Source: Bombus terrestris
Lineage: Eukaryota; Arthropoda; Insecta; Hymenoptera; Apidae
NCBI RefSeq assembly: GCF_910591885.1
Contig: NC_063281.1
Span: 10,027,200-10,091,199 of the forward strand
DNA length: 64,000 nucleotides
Direction: 5' to 3'
How positions within the stretch are numbered: position 1 is the first letter of the stretch; each line of letters starts with the position of its first letter. The notes under the pieces are model-generated. The model saw only the letters and a program-made list of their open reading frames with translations, was not told the DNA's origin and searched no databases. This document shows positions 34,125 through 45,942 of this stretch, piece by piece. The position numbers and the translations under genes were made by a program.

Positions 34125-34260
34125 AGCGCGAATTCACCGCGGGGAATAGCGTCATTATTCGACGACGCGTCGAAGCGGCCGTTTTTAATGAGATGCTACA
34201 ATATTTAAGGCGAGTCTCCAGCGATTTTACACCATCCGCGATGTCACCGTGAAACGCGTC

Positions 34261-36570
34261 CTCGCTACGATCTAGCAAACAAAATGCATATTCTCTCTCT
34301 CTTCTTAATTTCTTGCCATTTCAAATTACCAAGCATAATTAAAAAAAAAAAAAAAAGAAGAAAGGAAGGAAAGGGAAAAAGAAAACAAGACAATGAAAAA
34401 TAAGAAAAATTCCAAACGATCGCGAGATCAAGGTGATTCTTCGATGCACGTCGACTCATCGGGGAAATCTTTGGCAATGGAAGGTTCGATGAAATAAGAA
34501 GTCGATCTCGAGAGAAACTCTAGACTGCGCTGCAAATAAATATATCCCTGTCCCAAGGAATACGTCATCGCGGGCAAAAACGGATCAGTGGCATCGTTTC
34601 ATTCGAGTCGTCGCTAGATCAATACCTATAGACGAGCCCCGTCTACAGGTCGGATCGATCGTCGGAGGTATGTTTGATACATATGTACGCGCGGAGGAGT
34701 ATCGAGGCACAAGAAGGAGAATCGAGAACGCGCTGGAGCAACGCTGGATGGCTGGGAACGTATTAAATTATCGGTTATTAATAACGCACAGCGTTTGCTC
34801 GCGCTCCAACTCGCCCACGCTTTCCTCTCGCGTCTTTCGCTTTAAGGACGCGGAACGATCTCGATGCCGGTTAATTGAACCGCCGTCTGTGATCCACGGT
34901 TCGTTCGTAAACCCGATCCGCCCTTTATGAAGTTTTTAAGGTATCAAACTACAACGCAAGAAGATGCCGGAGGAATGTTGCGTAACGATATTTGGAAGCC
35001 GAAGTGACATAATTAGTGCTATTACAAGGAATACAATGGGGCTGGTGTAATTAGTAGAGCTACGCGGAACGCTATTCAATCGACCGTGTACATAGATTTT
35101 TGAACGCGAATGAAAATAGTATACTAGACGACTGATGAAAATATTATTGAAGAATGCTACTGGTAATTGCTTTTGAAGTTATCTGTATATTTGGATAATA
35201 TATCTTTCTACGTTAGAAATCAGAAAAAAGCTAGGTAGACGCTTCGACGTTCACCTATAGCGTTGAATGTCGTTCATTCATCGAAAGGAAAAAAGATTCC
35301 TTGAAAGATGTTGGATAGCGTTTAAGTAGACATAAGTAGATGTTGCAATTACGCGATGAAAAACTAAATTATATGGTGTTTTGAATATTTCACACCACAG
35401 GCCTATTTTATTAAAGTCTTACATCGAAAATTGGCTTATTTAATAACAAGTCAATAATTATTGACGTAATGTAAATTTTCTGGCGAAAGAAAAGTTTTGC
35501 TAGAGAAGACCAAAATGTATTTTACATAATCGAACATCGTAAAAAAAAAAGAAAAAAGAAAAAACGGAAGAAAACAAATTCCCAAGTGTACTCGTAACGA
35601 CAATTTGTCTTGAGAGCAGCGAAACACTGGACGAAGAAGGTCGAAACACGGCCGAGTGAGTTTCGAAGGTTGAAAGACGGCGGGGAACAGAAGGCGGGAA
35701 GATTAAATCGACATTTTCGAGCTCGATCGAGTTTTGGACGGTTTGGGCGCGGGTGTACCGCGCGTAAATTAAATACTCGATGATTAATGGCGGCGGTTCT
35801 CCCTCACGGATAATGGTCACCTACGTACACGATTTACATCTTGCCGGTTTTTAAGGCTTGCCTACCAAGGTCAAAGTACCGCGGACCATTCGGCCAACGA
35901 ATCGATTAATAACCGCTCGCCGGCTGATAGCCAGCTCGTACGCGTTCCTTCTCTCTATATATAGAGCTAGAAACCGATGAGAATCACGGACGAGCAAGGT
36001 TGGCTGCTGCGAGGCGGAGGCTCGCTTTGATTTCGCCGCCGGAAGACCTACACCTTCGATCGCGTGCAGGTGTCTGATGGGTCAGCAACTCATCAAGCGG
36101 TGATTTTCCATGATTGCGCTGCGATATTTGCAACGGCTCATTCGATACGAATGATATTTGTGAGAATATTTCCGAGTCGAGAGGCAAAAGTTGGATAAAC
36201 TATCATTAACTGACGTGATTTTGATTTCGAATGGGTAAGTATAGCTTCGTTAATGCGTATGTAAGTATTGGAACATCTAGCAGCCTGTAGTATAAAACGC
36301 GATTATTAACGAAATTTAACAAATCCATCAACCAGATTTTTTGAAATTTTAGAATACTCGACAAAAGCCTGTTGAAACTACATGCAACAGTAATAGGAAA
36401 ATTGTGCGTTGATCGCTACAATCCTCGATAGAAAAGTTATGGAAAAAATTCGCGTCGTATTGAACAGGAAACTGTGAAAAATCTATGCAACAAAAAATAA
36501 CGAACGTAATGCGAATGGCAAAATTGATCGCAGCAGTAAGCAGACGTCGTTTTGGATACAGGTGCGCATA
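34261..36570. other. Non-coding DNA, AT-rich with small islands
   Basis: Includes a poly-A run at 34340-34353, a GC-richer stretch at 34560-34930, AT-rich DNA to 35500, an A-rich stretch at 35538-35570, and a CpG-richer island at 35630-36080. A palindromic TCTCTATATATAGAG string lies near 35955. A GGGTAAGT donor-like site occurs near 36231. No supported gene. Confidence 0.55.
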
Positions 36571-36720
36571 CACTACCGTTCAAAAATTTCAAGCTGTTTT
36601 TTCAACTCTACCTAAATATATTGAATCTGTTAATCGTACTATTAACTCATTGAATTAAATTTCAACGAGAATTCTCGAAGATGTTAAAATTTTAAGATGA
36701 ATTTTCTTAGAGTTCCAGAT
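36571..36720. mobile_element. Tc1-like terminal fragment 2
   Basis: CACTACCGTTCAAAAATTTC, preceded by TA (36569-36570), matches the widespread Tc1-like terminus CACTACCGTTCAAAA. The AT-rich DNA to its right has no recognisable transposase and no opposite terminus was found, so the right boundary is approximate. This is a different element type from the fragment at 32849. Confidence 0.45.
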
Positions 36721-38097
36721 TTCAAACGAGATAACAGTTGTTATCAAATTTAATAATTTCCTAATAATTCTCCGTGTTTTAATAAGGCGAATACTTCGGT
36801 GTCTTCATACTTACAAACGAGTGAGTCAAATTCTTGTCAATCTTCCTATTATCAATTAGAAAGGAAATTCTGTAAATCATCACTCACCAGAAGCGGCATT
36901 TTCGCGATCACGATCAAGGGTATGGTAATCTGTAAACGAAAAGAAAATTGCTAAGTTAATGGCAGCGTTCTTGAAACTAAGAAGAGATGGTTGATGAGTA
37001 ACAGGGAGGGAAATTCGCAAGGTTACGATGTCCTTCGAAGCATGATCTGTTAAATATCGTGTCAGGGTCCCATGAAACATTCATCAACGGGTGGCCAGCC
37101 GAGATCCACTTTCCTCGGTGCGTTCTATTCGCGCAGGCAAACTACTCGAGTTTTCCATCCTCCGCACGCGCGGGCCCTTCTTACGTAATCCGTCTGTTAA
37201 AATATCAATCTCAACATTTCACTCTTTGCACAGCATTCCGTGCAGGGGTGGCCCCGATCCTCACCCTCTTCTCTGTCTGGACGAGGTCATCAAAGATGCA
37301 GCAGCAATCAGCGGAGCTAGTCGAGCGGACGAGCAAGCAGAGAACCAACCGACTACCGGCCTGGACCCCGGGGATGCACGCGGGATTTTCTTTGAGCCTC
37401 TAAATCGATCCCCCTCACCCACGGAAAAATTGTACATTCGGTCGGTGTGTAGCTCTTCCGATTTCCTACATCAATCGCTACGATTCCTTGAAAAAAAGAG
37501 AGAGAGAAAAAAAACACAGTCGAACCATTCGCAAATCCACGCTGTTTCACTTGCAGGAAGCGAATATATTGTACGATTTTCTTACGAACACTCAAACTGG
37601 CGAGTAGCTGTCGAAATCTACTGGGACGCTTTATACGTCTCCTACAGCAGTTCATGTCAATTTTAGCAGGTTTAAACGTCTCCGCTAAAGCTTTTACAAG
37701 CAATTTTTTATTTTCTACGCTATTACTTCTTTGACTATTCAAAACGCAACGAACTTCTCGCAAAACTTTTGTTTTGCTTCGGAAATATAAACGGAGAAAT
37801 AAAATAGCGAGTCTTAAAAACATAAATAAGAAGGAAGCATAAGTCTCGTAATAAAAATGTCAAACGTCTATCCGATCTATTTCAGGGAATTATTAACTGA
37901 TACTTTGCAGACCCTACAAAGAAGGACATCAAAGTGTTTGATGCTTCAGAAGCAACGATCTATGCACCGTGGTCGTCGTTGAAATCTCTACTCTGCTACC
38001 CCTCGCCCTTCTTCTCTGCCATCATCATCTGGCCGCGGCACACCGCGGGGGGGAGGGGGTGAACTCTATTAAAAATGCAATATTCTCGTTAATCCGC
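36721..38097. other. Non-coding DNA, no recognised gene
   Basis: 37060-37450 is GC-richer. The 191-codon plus-strand frame at 37091-37666 overlaps a 156-codon frame on the other strand and has no recognisable domain. A G run with one A interruption lies at 38047-38059. Confidence 0.5.
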
Positions 38098-38201
38098 GCC
38101 GGTATGTGGTACCGGCTAATTAGCGAGTACCGAGGACAGGGATGCATACGCGCATCCCCGTTGTCATGCAAATACCTGACGGTGGGCGCACGAAACGCCC
38201 A
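38098..38201. promoter_or_regulatory. Cluster of dyad symmetries with a POU octamer
   Basis: In ~100 bp there are four symmetric structures: GCCGGTA/TACCGGC with a 5-base loop (38098-38116); a 24 bp near-perfect palindrome centred on GCTAATTAGC (38108-38131); GGGATGC/GCATCCC (38139-38158); and TGGGCG/CGCCCA (38183-38201). The octamer ATGCAAAT, the POU-domain site, lies at 38166-38173 between the last two. This density suggests a conserved cis-regulatory element or a structured RNA; neither is proven. Confidence 0.45.
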
Positions 38202-39909
38202 TTCAACCCACAGGTCTATGCGCGCCGTGCGATCGTATGCCCGGTTATACTCGACGCGTATTAATAACGAAACAAATATTGCTTATCGAATATTAAATTT
38301 TCACATCACGCGATATCGCATTCATCTCGCAATCGCCGCAGAATATTTCAAGATAAAATTATAATACGTCTAAGCGGCGATGGTCTTCCGTATCGTGACG
38401 TGTATTGTTAAACTCTGTGTTCAAATGTGAAATTGCGTTTGCTTTTTCTACGTGAAACGGAGGGAAATTGATTCAAAATGGGAGATTTATCGCTAGGGCC
38501 CGATGCGGACATGTTTCGTTACATGGAATCTTGTTGCACGGGTGCTTCGCACGTGTTTTACCAATCTATTGGATCGTATGCAGAAGAATACAATGGTACG
38601 AAGAGTAAACACAGCAGTAAAAGGGATTCCGCTTGCTAAACGCATTAGATGTTACGATTAGAGAAGAGAAAATAAACGAAGAGATAGCAAAAGTTGACGT
38701 TAGAATTCAAATAAGAAAGAATTTCATGCGACCAAAAGAATTTTACGTTACATTTCCATACACAAAAATGAATGGTATCATGAAAAATTATTATTCCAAC
38801 TTATCCAGCCTCTTGCTAATTACGCAATCAACAAATAATATTTTACTGATTTCTCGTAATAACCTACAAATTTTCATACAGTTACAGATGTATAGCTCAA
38901 ACAAACTCTTAACTATCATCTGATAACAAACGTTGTATTTATATCGCTCATCATTTGGTAATAGTTCGACGAGGAGCAAGAAAAGCTCGTTTGCATCGAG
39001 TCAAAGCTAATTCCAGGACACGTAGCAAATTTCCGCGCGCGCAGATTCATGCGTGGCTCTGAGAGATGGTTGTAGGCGGGGGTGAGCTATATCAATAAGC
39101 ATCGAACAGCCACGGAGGACTGCACGGGGCTGTTGATTAAGGGGCGAGCACAATGAGGAGATATCCTCCGAGAAGGGAATGCGATGGATCTACATCAAGG
39201 GTCTCCCTCCAAGTTGCTCCTTCCAACAGCGACTCCCTCTACCTGTCTTTGCTCCATCTGGTCTTTAGCGAGAGAGACTGTTAGACGCCGATTATTACCG
39301 ATCCTGAGTCGCACAATGGCCTCGTCTCCCTGTCATCCAGCGGCCTGACTGGGTCACCTTGTCGCGTGACAGAACAACGATTCAGTTGATCGTCCGGAAG
39401 TCGTGCGACATTCTGCCCAGCTCTCGCTATATGCCCTGCTTTACGCTGCTGGATCAAAGAGCTTACCGTGGAAATAGCCGCGCAATTACTTTCATAACCA
39501 CCATCGTGCACAATTTTTATTTTCCGCGATACAAGAGTAGCAAAAATAGAAGAGTTACGCAGTTGCAGAACTTCTCCAAGTACGTAGCATACGTTAAATT
39601 TCATCATTTCGCTACAGATATTTGTCTGCAGAAGGGTGGGCGTCACATTGGTTACCACACTTTCGCAATTAAATACGATCTAGCGGCTTCGACCTTTTGC
39701 TCTCCCTATTGTTGTATTGTAGTCTGCGCGAAAAGATTCAATTAAATCTCTCGCAGCAATCTACGCCTACTCTTATTACTTGTCAATCTTTATCAAACTC
39801 ACACAGTTACGAGGATTTACATGAATTTGAAAAATATTCCTAAAATATTCCTATACTGATACGGAGGCTGAATTTCAATAAAACTATTTCATATTTCAAA
39901 TTTCAAAAA
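38202..39909. other. Non-coding DNA, no recognised gene
   Basis: AT-rich except CpG-richer DNA at 38990-39400. Frames of 125-128 codons are open on both strands over 39281-39745; neither shows a domain I can name. Confidence 0.5.
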
Positions 39910-39930
39910 AATATATATATATATATATAT
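39910..39930. repeat. TA dinucleotide microsatellite
   Basis: About ten AT units directly after an A run. Downstream, a CATAAATGCATAAACATCC string (39994-40012) weakly resembles the AT-rich interspersed family. Confidence 0.85.
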
Positions 39931-42520
39931 GTTAATATTCTACGTATTTTTATACATACGCTCATATTCATTTCTTCGCACTTGCACTCGACATAAATGC
40001 ATAAACATCCACATCTTCTGCCTGTCAAAGCTATAAGAAACCAATATATTCGCACGAATCATAGCAAGTGAAATAACCGATTAATTTATGAGCAGAACTG
40101 AAAGGCCCATTGAAAGATCAGAAGTTGTCGGTCCTGCCGAAGGAATTCTCCCAGCGACAAAGTTAAGAAGAGACCGCGAGTGAACGGGCGTTCACGGCGG
40201 CAACTTGCAGGCCCCTAAATTAACAGTAATGAAAATTGGTTATCAGTCGAAGCGACATCCTGCAGACCGAACAGTGTTACCAGCATTGGAGCGCGTAATA
40301 TCCCATTGAGAACGAACGGACGGCGAGCACGGTGCTGGGATTCGGGTGCACGGGAAGCGGATCACGTTGACACAAAGCGGCCGTAATCCGTTTATCTTCT
40401 CTCCGGGCACTCTGCGCCCACGTGTTACGCTTCGCGTTATTCGAGGATGGCCCTGCCGTCAGCCCCGTCAACCACCTCCGAACTATCGCCTCCACACCCT
40501 TCGCATCCTCGTCGTTCTTGCTGCAGAAACGTTACTGCGTTACAGAAACGAGCAGCTTTTCAACTTTGGAGAACCATCGATATTAATCGTTGATAGTATG
40601 TGAAAAGATTTTAATTTGTCGAAATTTTACCAGGTTTCGGTATTGCATACTAATCGGTATAGAAACTGTTGAACAATCGAAGGATTGGTAACAAAAATGA
40701 GCCGTGTAGGCATTTGTATTTTTTCAGGAAATCGGCAGAATACTGTAGCTCTCGTTTTATTCTTTTTTGTTCAATGTATTTCAATTTCTTTCTTTCTTTT
40801 TGGTAAAAAAAAATATTCATTATGTAATTGTTACAAAGGTATCTACGATTATATATACATTATGAAAAATATCATATCAAAGAAACGTATTACTCTTTAT
40901 AGGACAATTTTTACGACTTCGTGATATAGTTGGATTAATTACGATTAACGCTCACGGCAACCGTATAATACAACGTGTATTATGTTACGGAAAATTGAAA
41001 TCTATTCAACAAGAATTAAATATATCGGACTACTACTTTTCTCTTTCTTAGGGATATAACGATAGACAATTTCGATACAATCCTTATTTCCATTACTTCC
41101 GACCTATTCAAGTATTTATATTTCAATACGCATATCGAATCTGTTATAACCAAATTTTAAAAGTATCTTTCACTACGTTCCGTTAGAAACTTTCCGCAAT
41201 ATTCGCCGGGAACTTGGTGAAATATTACGAAAATGGTGGCGTTACGTTGGGAAGCAACGACGACAGTGGCCGGTTGGTCGAGCTAGCATCGTACGAAATG
41301 TATTCTGCCCACGCGGATGCTCGCGTCTCCGGCTGAAATCCCCTTCGACAGGTTTCTGAAAGGGCCGCGAGGAATGTCCTTCGCGACACGTATTCCTCTT
41401 GAGTAATGACGCGGCCCCGAAGAAGGAATGCAGAAGGAGGTGTCTTTCACCAGAGATTTCATTGGTTTCGAACATAGCCTTCTCTTCCCCTACTTCTGTC
41501 GCCGTTCAAGCCTGAAAACGGCTTAACGAATGACGACGAGTCGTCACGCGTTTTGTCTCGCGCCATGGAACACATTTGTCTCGAGGCCGGATGCTGGGTG
41601 GTTTTGAATCCCGTTGGGCTCTTCGCGCGCATACATAACTTGCACACCGCGGATCAGCTTTCTCCTTCTCCTACACTCTCTCTCTCTCTCTTTCTCCCTC
41701 TCCTCCTCCTTCGTTCCTCCTCTCATTCTTCATCATCAAACTGTCGTTCTTCGTCTATCCTTCGAGGGGCGAAGAGGGTTCTCCCTCTGTCTCTCCTTTC
41801 ATCGTGATACTCGGCCCGCCAGGATTCGGCTTGACGCGCCGCTGAAAGACGCTCGCATCTCACAAAGGACTCCCTAATATATTACGCTTATTAATGTCCC
41901 GTCCTCGTCTATCTTTCCGCCACCCTCTCCTCGGGATCCTCCACGAGAACACGCCGTGGAAATATCGTGGTGAATGATAAAAAGAGCAGCGCGATAGCTG
42001 CGCGCCGGAGGGAAAGGAAGTCGACTAAGAGTCGAAGAATTCGACGGCGAAGGTTCCTGAATGGTTCCTTGGCCCTCTTTCTCTCTCCGGTTCTCCGCGT
42101 ATACTCGATATAGGGGGTTGTTAATCTCGGCGACGAGTTAAAAAGCTTGAGATTTCTCTAGCTTCTGAAACGTTGCTGTGCACCAACACAGATGCAACGG
42201 AGAGAATTTCGGCGCAGCCAGGGTTAAGGTATAAGAGGGTGGCGAGAAAAAAATCAGCCCAGATTTCGTCCAGGATCCTTGTAGATTGGTCCATTCAGCG
42301 GGAGCAAAAAAATTGGCGGCTCGGCGTGGCCCATTCGATTTCTCGAATCGCGCGTTTCTCTTCTCGGCGCACGTTGTTCGCGATTAATTGGACGACCGAA
42401 TTGTTGTTTCGTTCGCCGTTGAATGGCTCCGGCTCGATTTTTTTCTCCGTCCGCGCTGCCTCTGTGTGGGTGTTTGTTTTTTAAGTACCTATACGGCGTC
42501 GTGTGTCTGCGCCCGGCTAT
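39931..42520. other. Alternating AT-rich and CpG-rich non-coding DNA
   Basis: AT-rich at 39931-40080 and 40560-41200. CpG-rich at 40100-40540 and 41230-42480, with a C/T-rich tract including a CTCTCTCT run at 41660-41720. Short frames lie on both strands, none recognised. Confidence 0.55.
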
Positions 42521-42830
42521 ATATTTTTCCTTCCTTTTTTTTTGCCTTTCTTCCTTTTTTTACCCCTTTTTTTGCCTCCGCGCGTTTTTCACCTGCCCTC
42601 CGCCCCTGCCGCTCACCCGGGGAGACCACTCTCGACGAAATTTCGCCAGAACCGGAGCCCAGCCAGCAACGGCAGCCGGGAGCGGGTAGCAAGCCGAGTG
42701 AAATCTTTTATCGTTCATCGTAAGAGCGACTGGGCACTCTCTCCAAATTTCTCTTTCCTTGCGCTCCTCTGTTCTCCACCATTCTTTCCCTTTTTCTTCG
42801 CCCTCTTTCCACCCCCGGCGTTTCCGTGTC
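42521..42830. repeat. Long pyrimidine-rich tract
   Basis: Plus strand dominated by C and T, with several T runs. It produces several overlapping phenylalanine-, proline- and leucine-rich open frames on the plus strand and Lys/Glu/Arg-rich frames on the minus strand. All are low-complexity artefacts. Confidence 0.65.
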
Positions 42831-45184
42831 ACCACGTGGATTTTTCGTGCGGGCCAACGCATAATGCATAAAAGTCGGGCTCATTCAGGCCACGGAAGTC
42901 GCTCGAATTTAAACAAACGCCAGGCGGAGCCCCCTCTGCCCCTTACTTTCCAGCTTCCTTCGTTCTTTCTCGTTGGTTATTTCCTGCTCGAGCAGTCTCG
43001 CCCCCGCACGCGAAAATGCCGCTTAATCTTCGCGGGTTCGGTCTCCGCCATTGTGTACCAGGGGCCGCGACCATTATTTACAACGGAACAATAAACGCCT
43101 TGGATGATTTTCATGCGTGTCGCTTAATCCCGTTAACCCATCCACGAACCCACCCTCTTTCTACCCCGCAATCTCCTTCGATTTTTTACATGAAAATAAT
43201 TGCCGATCGTTGATTAATCCGTCGGTTAACCCGTTCTTAAACGCCTGCTGCCAATGTCTGCCACGTGCAAACAGAAATACAATGCTGCACGTCGTCTACG
43301 ACGAGGAATGGCACCGTGAAAGGGCCTGCACAGGGGAAAAGAAGCGACTTATTTACCAGGAAAGGAACAACGAGCGAGCGTACGTAAATGAAGGAGTGGA
43401 AAAAACAGAAGGAAATCGGAGAAAAATCTGAAACCTGCGTCCGTGCAGGGCACATAGTTAGCAAGCACCGAGTCGACGCGAGCTTGCAAAAGGTGGTAGC
43501 TAAGCAGTGCTAATCTGACCGACCACGTTGCCACTTCACCTCTCTGATTTTTTTCCGCAGTTATGCTGGTTGCTGTTGTATGGGTGTATTTGTTTCGCGG
43601 TATGGTGCACCATGGATAACAATGGCGGCACGGATCGAGTCGGCGGCCTTTTTGAAGGCAGGTGCTCTCTCTTCTTTACCTTTTTTCTCCTCTTCAAGAC
43701 CGCAACTTTCTTTCTCCGCCGATCCACCCTCTTCTCCTCTCTGTTTCTTCCATCTATGCCGCATCTCCCTTTTTCACCAACATTTCTTTCATTTTTGTCT
43801 CGCGCCAGGAGATTTCGCTAATAAGCAACAGCGGATGTGTTAAGCTCCGAAAAACCGGGTAAGATTATCGATTTACCTCTTGACAGGCTTTTTGTCAGCT
43901 TACGCCAGGAAAATAGTTCCTGGTAGCGTAAGAACGATCGAGCAGACGGGATTAAGAGTTTGGTCTACGGTATGGTTTGACCATCGTCCTTGACGCTGCT
44001 GATCGACTGCTGATTTTTCAAGCTACGATCGGATTGCTGCTGGTGCTAATTAGTCTCGTTACGAAGAAACGAGGGCTTAAGGGCCGAGAAGTTTTAGTTT
44101 GAAATTGCTTGAGGAGCTTAGAGTGGTCAATCGTTTCCGGGATAAAATCTGAAGTCGTTTTTCTTCGAACTTTTACTTCCATTAATTATCTATTTAATCT
44201 TCCCCGAGAATCAAAGTCTTTTTTTCCTCCAACTCTCATTTTCATTTTTACGATTAAATTAGCGAATATTCCGAAGTGTAGGTTTTGTCGAGATCCTCTA
44301 CACTCTATGTAATAGAAATAGGGAATTAATGAAAATAATAGGGCGAATGTAATAGAATCGCTCGTTATCGATAAACGTAAGACATCAATTGTTTAATAAA
44401 CGAGCGATCATTAAGATCTGTTGAGTTTGACTGATAGAAGAACGAGTGCATGAATTTGTAATAGAAAAATATATTGAAATAAATGACGGTATAAATATAT
44501 AAGTTTATGCTGATCCAGATCATTACTCTCTTAATGTTACAATACAATAGAAAAATAGGGAGCACGTTCATATATTTATAGCAAAAGTTATGAATTACCA
44601 AAAAAGTCAACCTTATAACTTTAAGCTAAAGGCTACAAAGGACATAAATAGAAATCTATTCATTAGTTCCTTTGTTTCTAGACCTTGTAATCCAAAACAC
44701 AATGTGTATTCAAGGATACAATAATATAGACCTCTCCTTATTTAGAATATTAGTCCCTAGGTCACGGATATACATAAATAAAAATATAGAGTTTTTCTTG
44801 AAGTAGTTACTTAAACAAGATCAATGATGAAGTACGACTATATGTATTAAACAAAATAACTGATATTATTTTTTTTTTTAATTGATATATGTCTCTCAAT
44901 CGTCATTTGCGTCTCAATCGCTCGTGACAACAATAACGAGTAGAGGAGCGTTACGAACCTTGCGGTTATGGCACAATACGTAACAACGACAACACAACAG
45001 GTGTTGGAATTACACCAATTTCACGTTTGCTCTGGTAGATCCTTAAAATTTCAAAGAAAAGTACAAATCGACATAAAGTTGCTCCTCTAAAAATAACGAC
45101 ATTTGTTTCAAAAGATTCGAATTTACGAGTTTACTCATCGGTGAGAGAATGTTTGTAAAAATTTTAAAACACCAACCACAGACG
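42831..45184. other. Non-coding DNA, CpG-rich then AT-rich
   Basis: 42831-43200 is CpG-rich and contains GCATAATGCATAAAAGTC and AACAATAAA strings of the type bound by homeodomain and SOX proteins. 43660-43800 is C/T-rich. From 44100 the DNA becomes AT-rich, with a T run at 44871-44879. No gene recognised. Confidence 0.55.
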
Positions 45185-45870
45185 TCAAAGAGGAATTTCT
45201 AACGAATACAGAGCGCTGAATATCAGTTTCAAGAGATTGAAATTCGCAAATTGCTCGATGCAGCAGCAAGTAAATGGCTGATAAGGCCCAAAGCGAGCAG
45301 CGACGGTCCCAGAAATGGTCCGCGGGATTTTGTTATGGTCGAGAGTATCATCTGGTAGAGTGAGCCGTGGACTGTGGTCGGTCCTCCCACGCATGGGATC
45401 ACGCATGCGTCGGGCCTCCCTTAAAACAATGCTCCGACCAATCTCGTAAGGTAAAGGGGCTCTTGTCCCATTGGCTCGTTCCTTCAAGTGGATCTTTTTT
45501 CGACGCGGCCACCATTCTACGCTCTCTAATCCCATGGAGTTCCACTCGCTCGAGTAACTCCAGGTCTTCGCTCCTTTCTCGACTCTCTGTATCGTCTCAA
45601 ACAACTTCACAACATCTTCTTTCTTCGTCGAATCGATAACGATCAATCGTTCGATCAAATTTTCTAATTTCCCTTCCCTTTATGCCATTTTCTTTCTTTT
45701 TATTTTCTATTTGTGCACTCAGATAGGTCGTTGGATGGTTGGAAGTATGTGTAATAATAAAAGGTTAGTTTGGTTAAAGGCAGAAATAAGTCGGAGACCC
45801 TGAATCATCGGCGAGGAGAAACCCTAGAAGAGGTGGCACAAGTGGTGATTCCCCTCTGCGAAACGTTTTA
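45185..45870. other. Unrecognised 158-codon frame and flank
   Basis: A minus-strand frame (45185-45658) is open but begins at a TTG codon, with no convincing ATG near its start. Its translation has mixed composition without low-complexity runs, which makes it less obviously artefactual than other frames here. The plus strand is also open across 45367-45639. I recognise no domain. It could be part of an exon, a decayed transposon gene, or chance. Confidence 0.15.
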
Positions 45871-45887
45871 CCGAAGGTAATGGCCGT

Positions 45888-45942
45888 GCCGGAAGCGAGA
45901 TGACGCGTGACCCCAGACGGATGCATTAGACGCACTTCCGGC
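45888..45942. promoter_or_regulatory. Inverted pair of ETS-type sites in a CpG-rich block
   Basis: GCCGGAAG (45888-45895) and CTTCCGGC (45935-45942) are exact inverted copies separated by 39 bp. CCGGAAG(T/C) is the consensus of ETS-domain factors, and the second copy reads ACTTCCGG. The surrounding 45860-46030 is CpG-rich. Enhancer or promoter function is inference. Confidence 0.35.

Noticed and set aside
37091..37823. 191-codon plus and 156-codon minus frames
   Set aside because: Overlapping on opposite strands, no recognisable family, weak composition evidence.
39900..40030. Fifth copy of the AT-rich interspersed family
   Set aside because: Only the ATAAATGCATAAACATCC part matches; the preceding blocks are absent or unrecognisable.
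45185..45658. 158-codon minus-strand frame as a confident gene
   Set aside because: It starts at TTG, the opposite strand is partly open, and nothing in it is recognisable; kept only as a low-confidence note.
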